A stretch of DNA of 64,000 bases from DSWT01 sp035415725 (GTDB taxonomy: Bacteria; Chloroflexota; Anaerolineae; B4-G1; SLSP01), in the NCBI GenBank assembly GCA_035415725.1, contig DAOOGN010000007.1, positions 1 to 64,000 on the forward strand, in the 5' to 3' direction. Under the pieces are notes generated by a model. That model did not search any database, was not told the DNA's origin, and worked only from the letters and a program-made list of their open reading frames with translations. Below are positions 63,627 to 64,000 of this stretch, one piece after another. How positions within the stretch are numbered: position 1 is the stretch's first letter; each line of letters starts with the position of its first letter. A program made the position numbers and the translations under genes.

Positions 63627-64000
63627 ATGACATCGTTCAACGGTTTGGGACTCCACATCGGCAATCTGGCGCGTCTGTCGCATGCGCAGACACGCTCCAT
63701 CAGCCCGGAGAACTTCAGCGGCGAGAAGGGCAAGGGCGGGATGGCACTCGAAGGCACCGGCTCAGAATGTGCCCGCGACCTGGGGCAGGGATGGAAAATC
63801 TCGCCCTCTGTGGGCATCGCTCCCGGCCAGACCTTTACCCTGGCCGACATCGCCGGGCCGGGCGCGATCCAGCAAATCTGGATGACGCCGACCGGCCACT
63901 GGCGCTACAGCATCCTGCGCATCTACTGGGACGGGCAGGAGCAGCCGGCGGTGGAGTGCCCGGTGGGCGATTTCTTCGCCATGGGGTGGGGACAGTATGC
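63627..64000 (+). CDS. DUF2961 (GH172-like) protein, 5' part only
   Basis: 124 codons before the window ends. FNGLGLHIGNLARLSHAQTR, SISPENFSGEKGKGGMALEG in two steps, and GAIQQIWMTPTGHWRYSILRI with YWDGQEQPAVECPVGDFF match the start of DUF2961 proteins. Characterised members (GH172) act on fructofuranose or arabinofuranose sugars. AGGGAGG precedes the ATG, and no signal peptide is seen. Confidence 0.82.
   Translation, partial: MTSFNGLGLHIGNLARLSHAQTRSISPENFSGEKGKGGMALEGTGSECARDLGQGWKISPSVGIAPGQTFTLADIAGPGAIQQIWMTPTGHWRYSILRIYWDGQEQPAVECPVGDFFAMGWGQY

Overview
The window is about 59% GC by eye, almost entirely coding, and reads as a chromosomal fragment (probably a metagenome scaffold, since it holds a 100-N gap at 23473-23572) of a Chloroflexota bacterium of the Anaerolineae/Caldilineae type. 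The clearest sign is the solute-binding lipoprotein at 11725, whose lipobox is followed by a Val-Glu-Lys-Thr repeat linker typical of that phylum. Other signs are the very large GT-C membrane proteins at 48590 and 51999, many ROK and ABC sugar/peptide genes, and spacers rich in short repeated phrases. No rRNA, tRNA, CRISPR array or prophage was seen.

Region 1 (1-22341) is a catabolic island that I read as amino-sugar and peptidoglycan-fragment salvage. A strong promoter with a palindromic operator drives a ROK sugar kinase, a PIG-L/LmbE deacetylase and a double-SIS aldose-ketose isomerase/deaminase; a sugar nucleotidyltransferase follows. A second promoter carrying a near-identical operator drives a ROK repressor, a NamZ-type (DUF1343, GH171) exo-muramidase, a complete DppBCDF-type ABC importer, a 61-residue membrane protein and the binding lipoprotein, ending at a terminator. 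Beyond come an MFS transporter, a CBM9-like protein, an M81 (MlrC) peptidase, a GH20 hexosaminidase, an S12 serine hydrolase resembling the B. subtilis AmiE/YbbE family and, on the other strand, leucyl aminopeptidase with a ferritin-like protein. None of the hydrolases has a signal peptide, so the working model is import by the ABC system followed by trimming in the cytoplasm.

Region 2 (22953-28352) is accessory DNA: a small inverted-repeat element with an 8-bp target duplication, a tandem array of a second element that breaks the assembly, a histidine-kinase-like protein with a degenerate ATPase domain, membrane and HEAT gene remnants, and a two-gene set of a DNA methyltransferase with a probable restriction endonuclease.

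Region 3 (28477-47000) is mostly housekeeping and signalling: an S9 peptidase, PRPP synthetase, a YbjN protein, exonuclease III, a leftward operon of response regulator, histidine kinase and class III cyclase, metK, adenine deaminase, a transsulfuration-type PLP enzyme behind a SAM-I riboswitch, an ImmA/IrrE-like protein and mutL.

Region 4 (47380-64000) holds an ArsR regulator with a CDP-alcohol phosphatidyltransferase, two tandem giant GT-C-like membrane proteins, a TPR lipoprotein, a REC-Roadblock protein, a GT39-like glycosyltransferase, the conserved run rpsU-yqeY-pgpH-ybeY-dgkA and the start of a DUF2961 (GH172) protein. At least eleven full or partial copies of one intergenic inverted-repeat element lie across the window, all outside recognisable genes.
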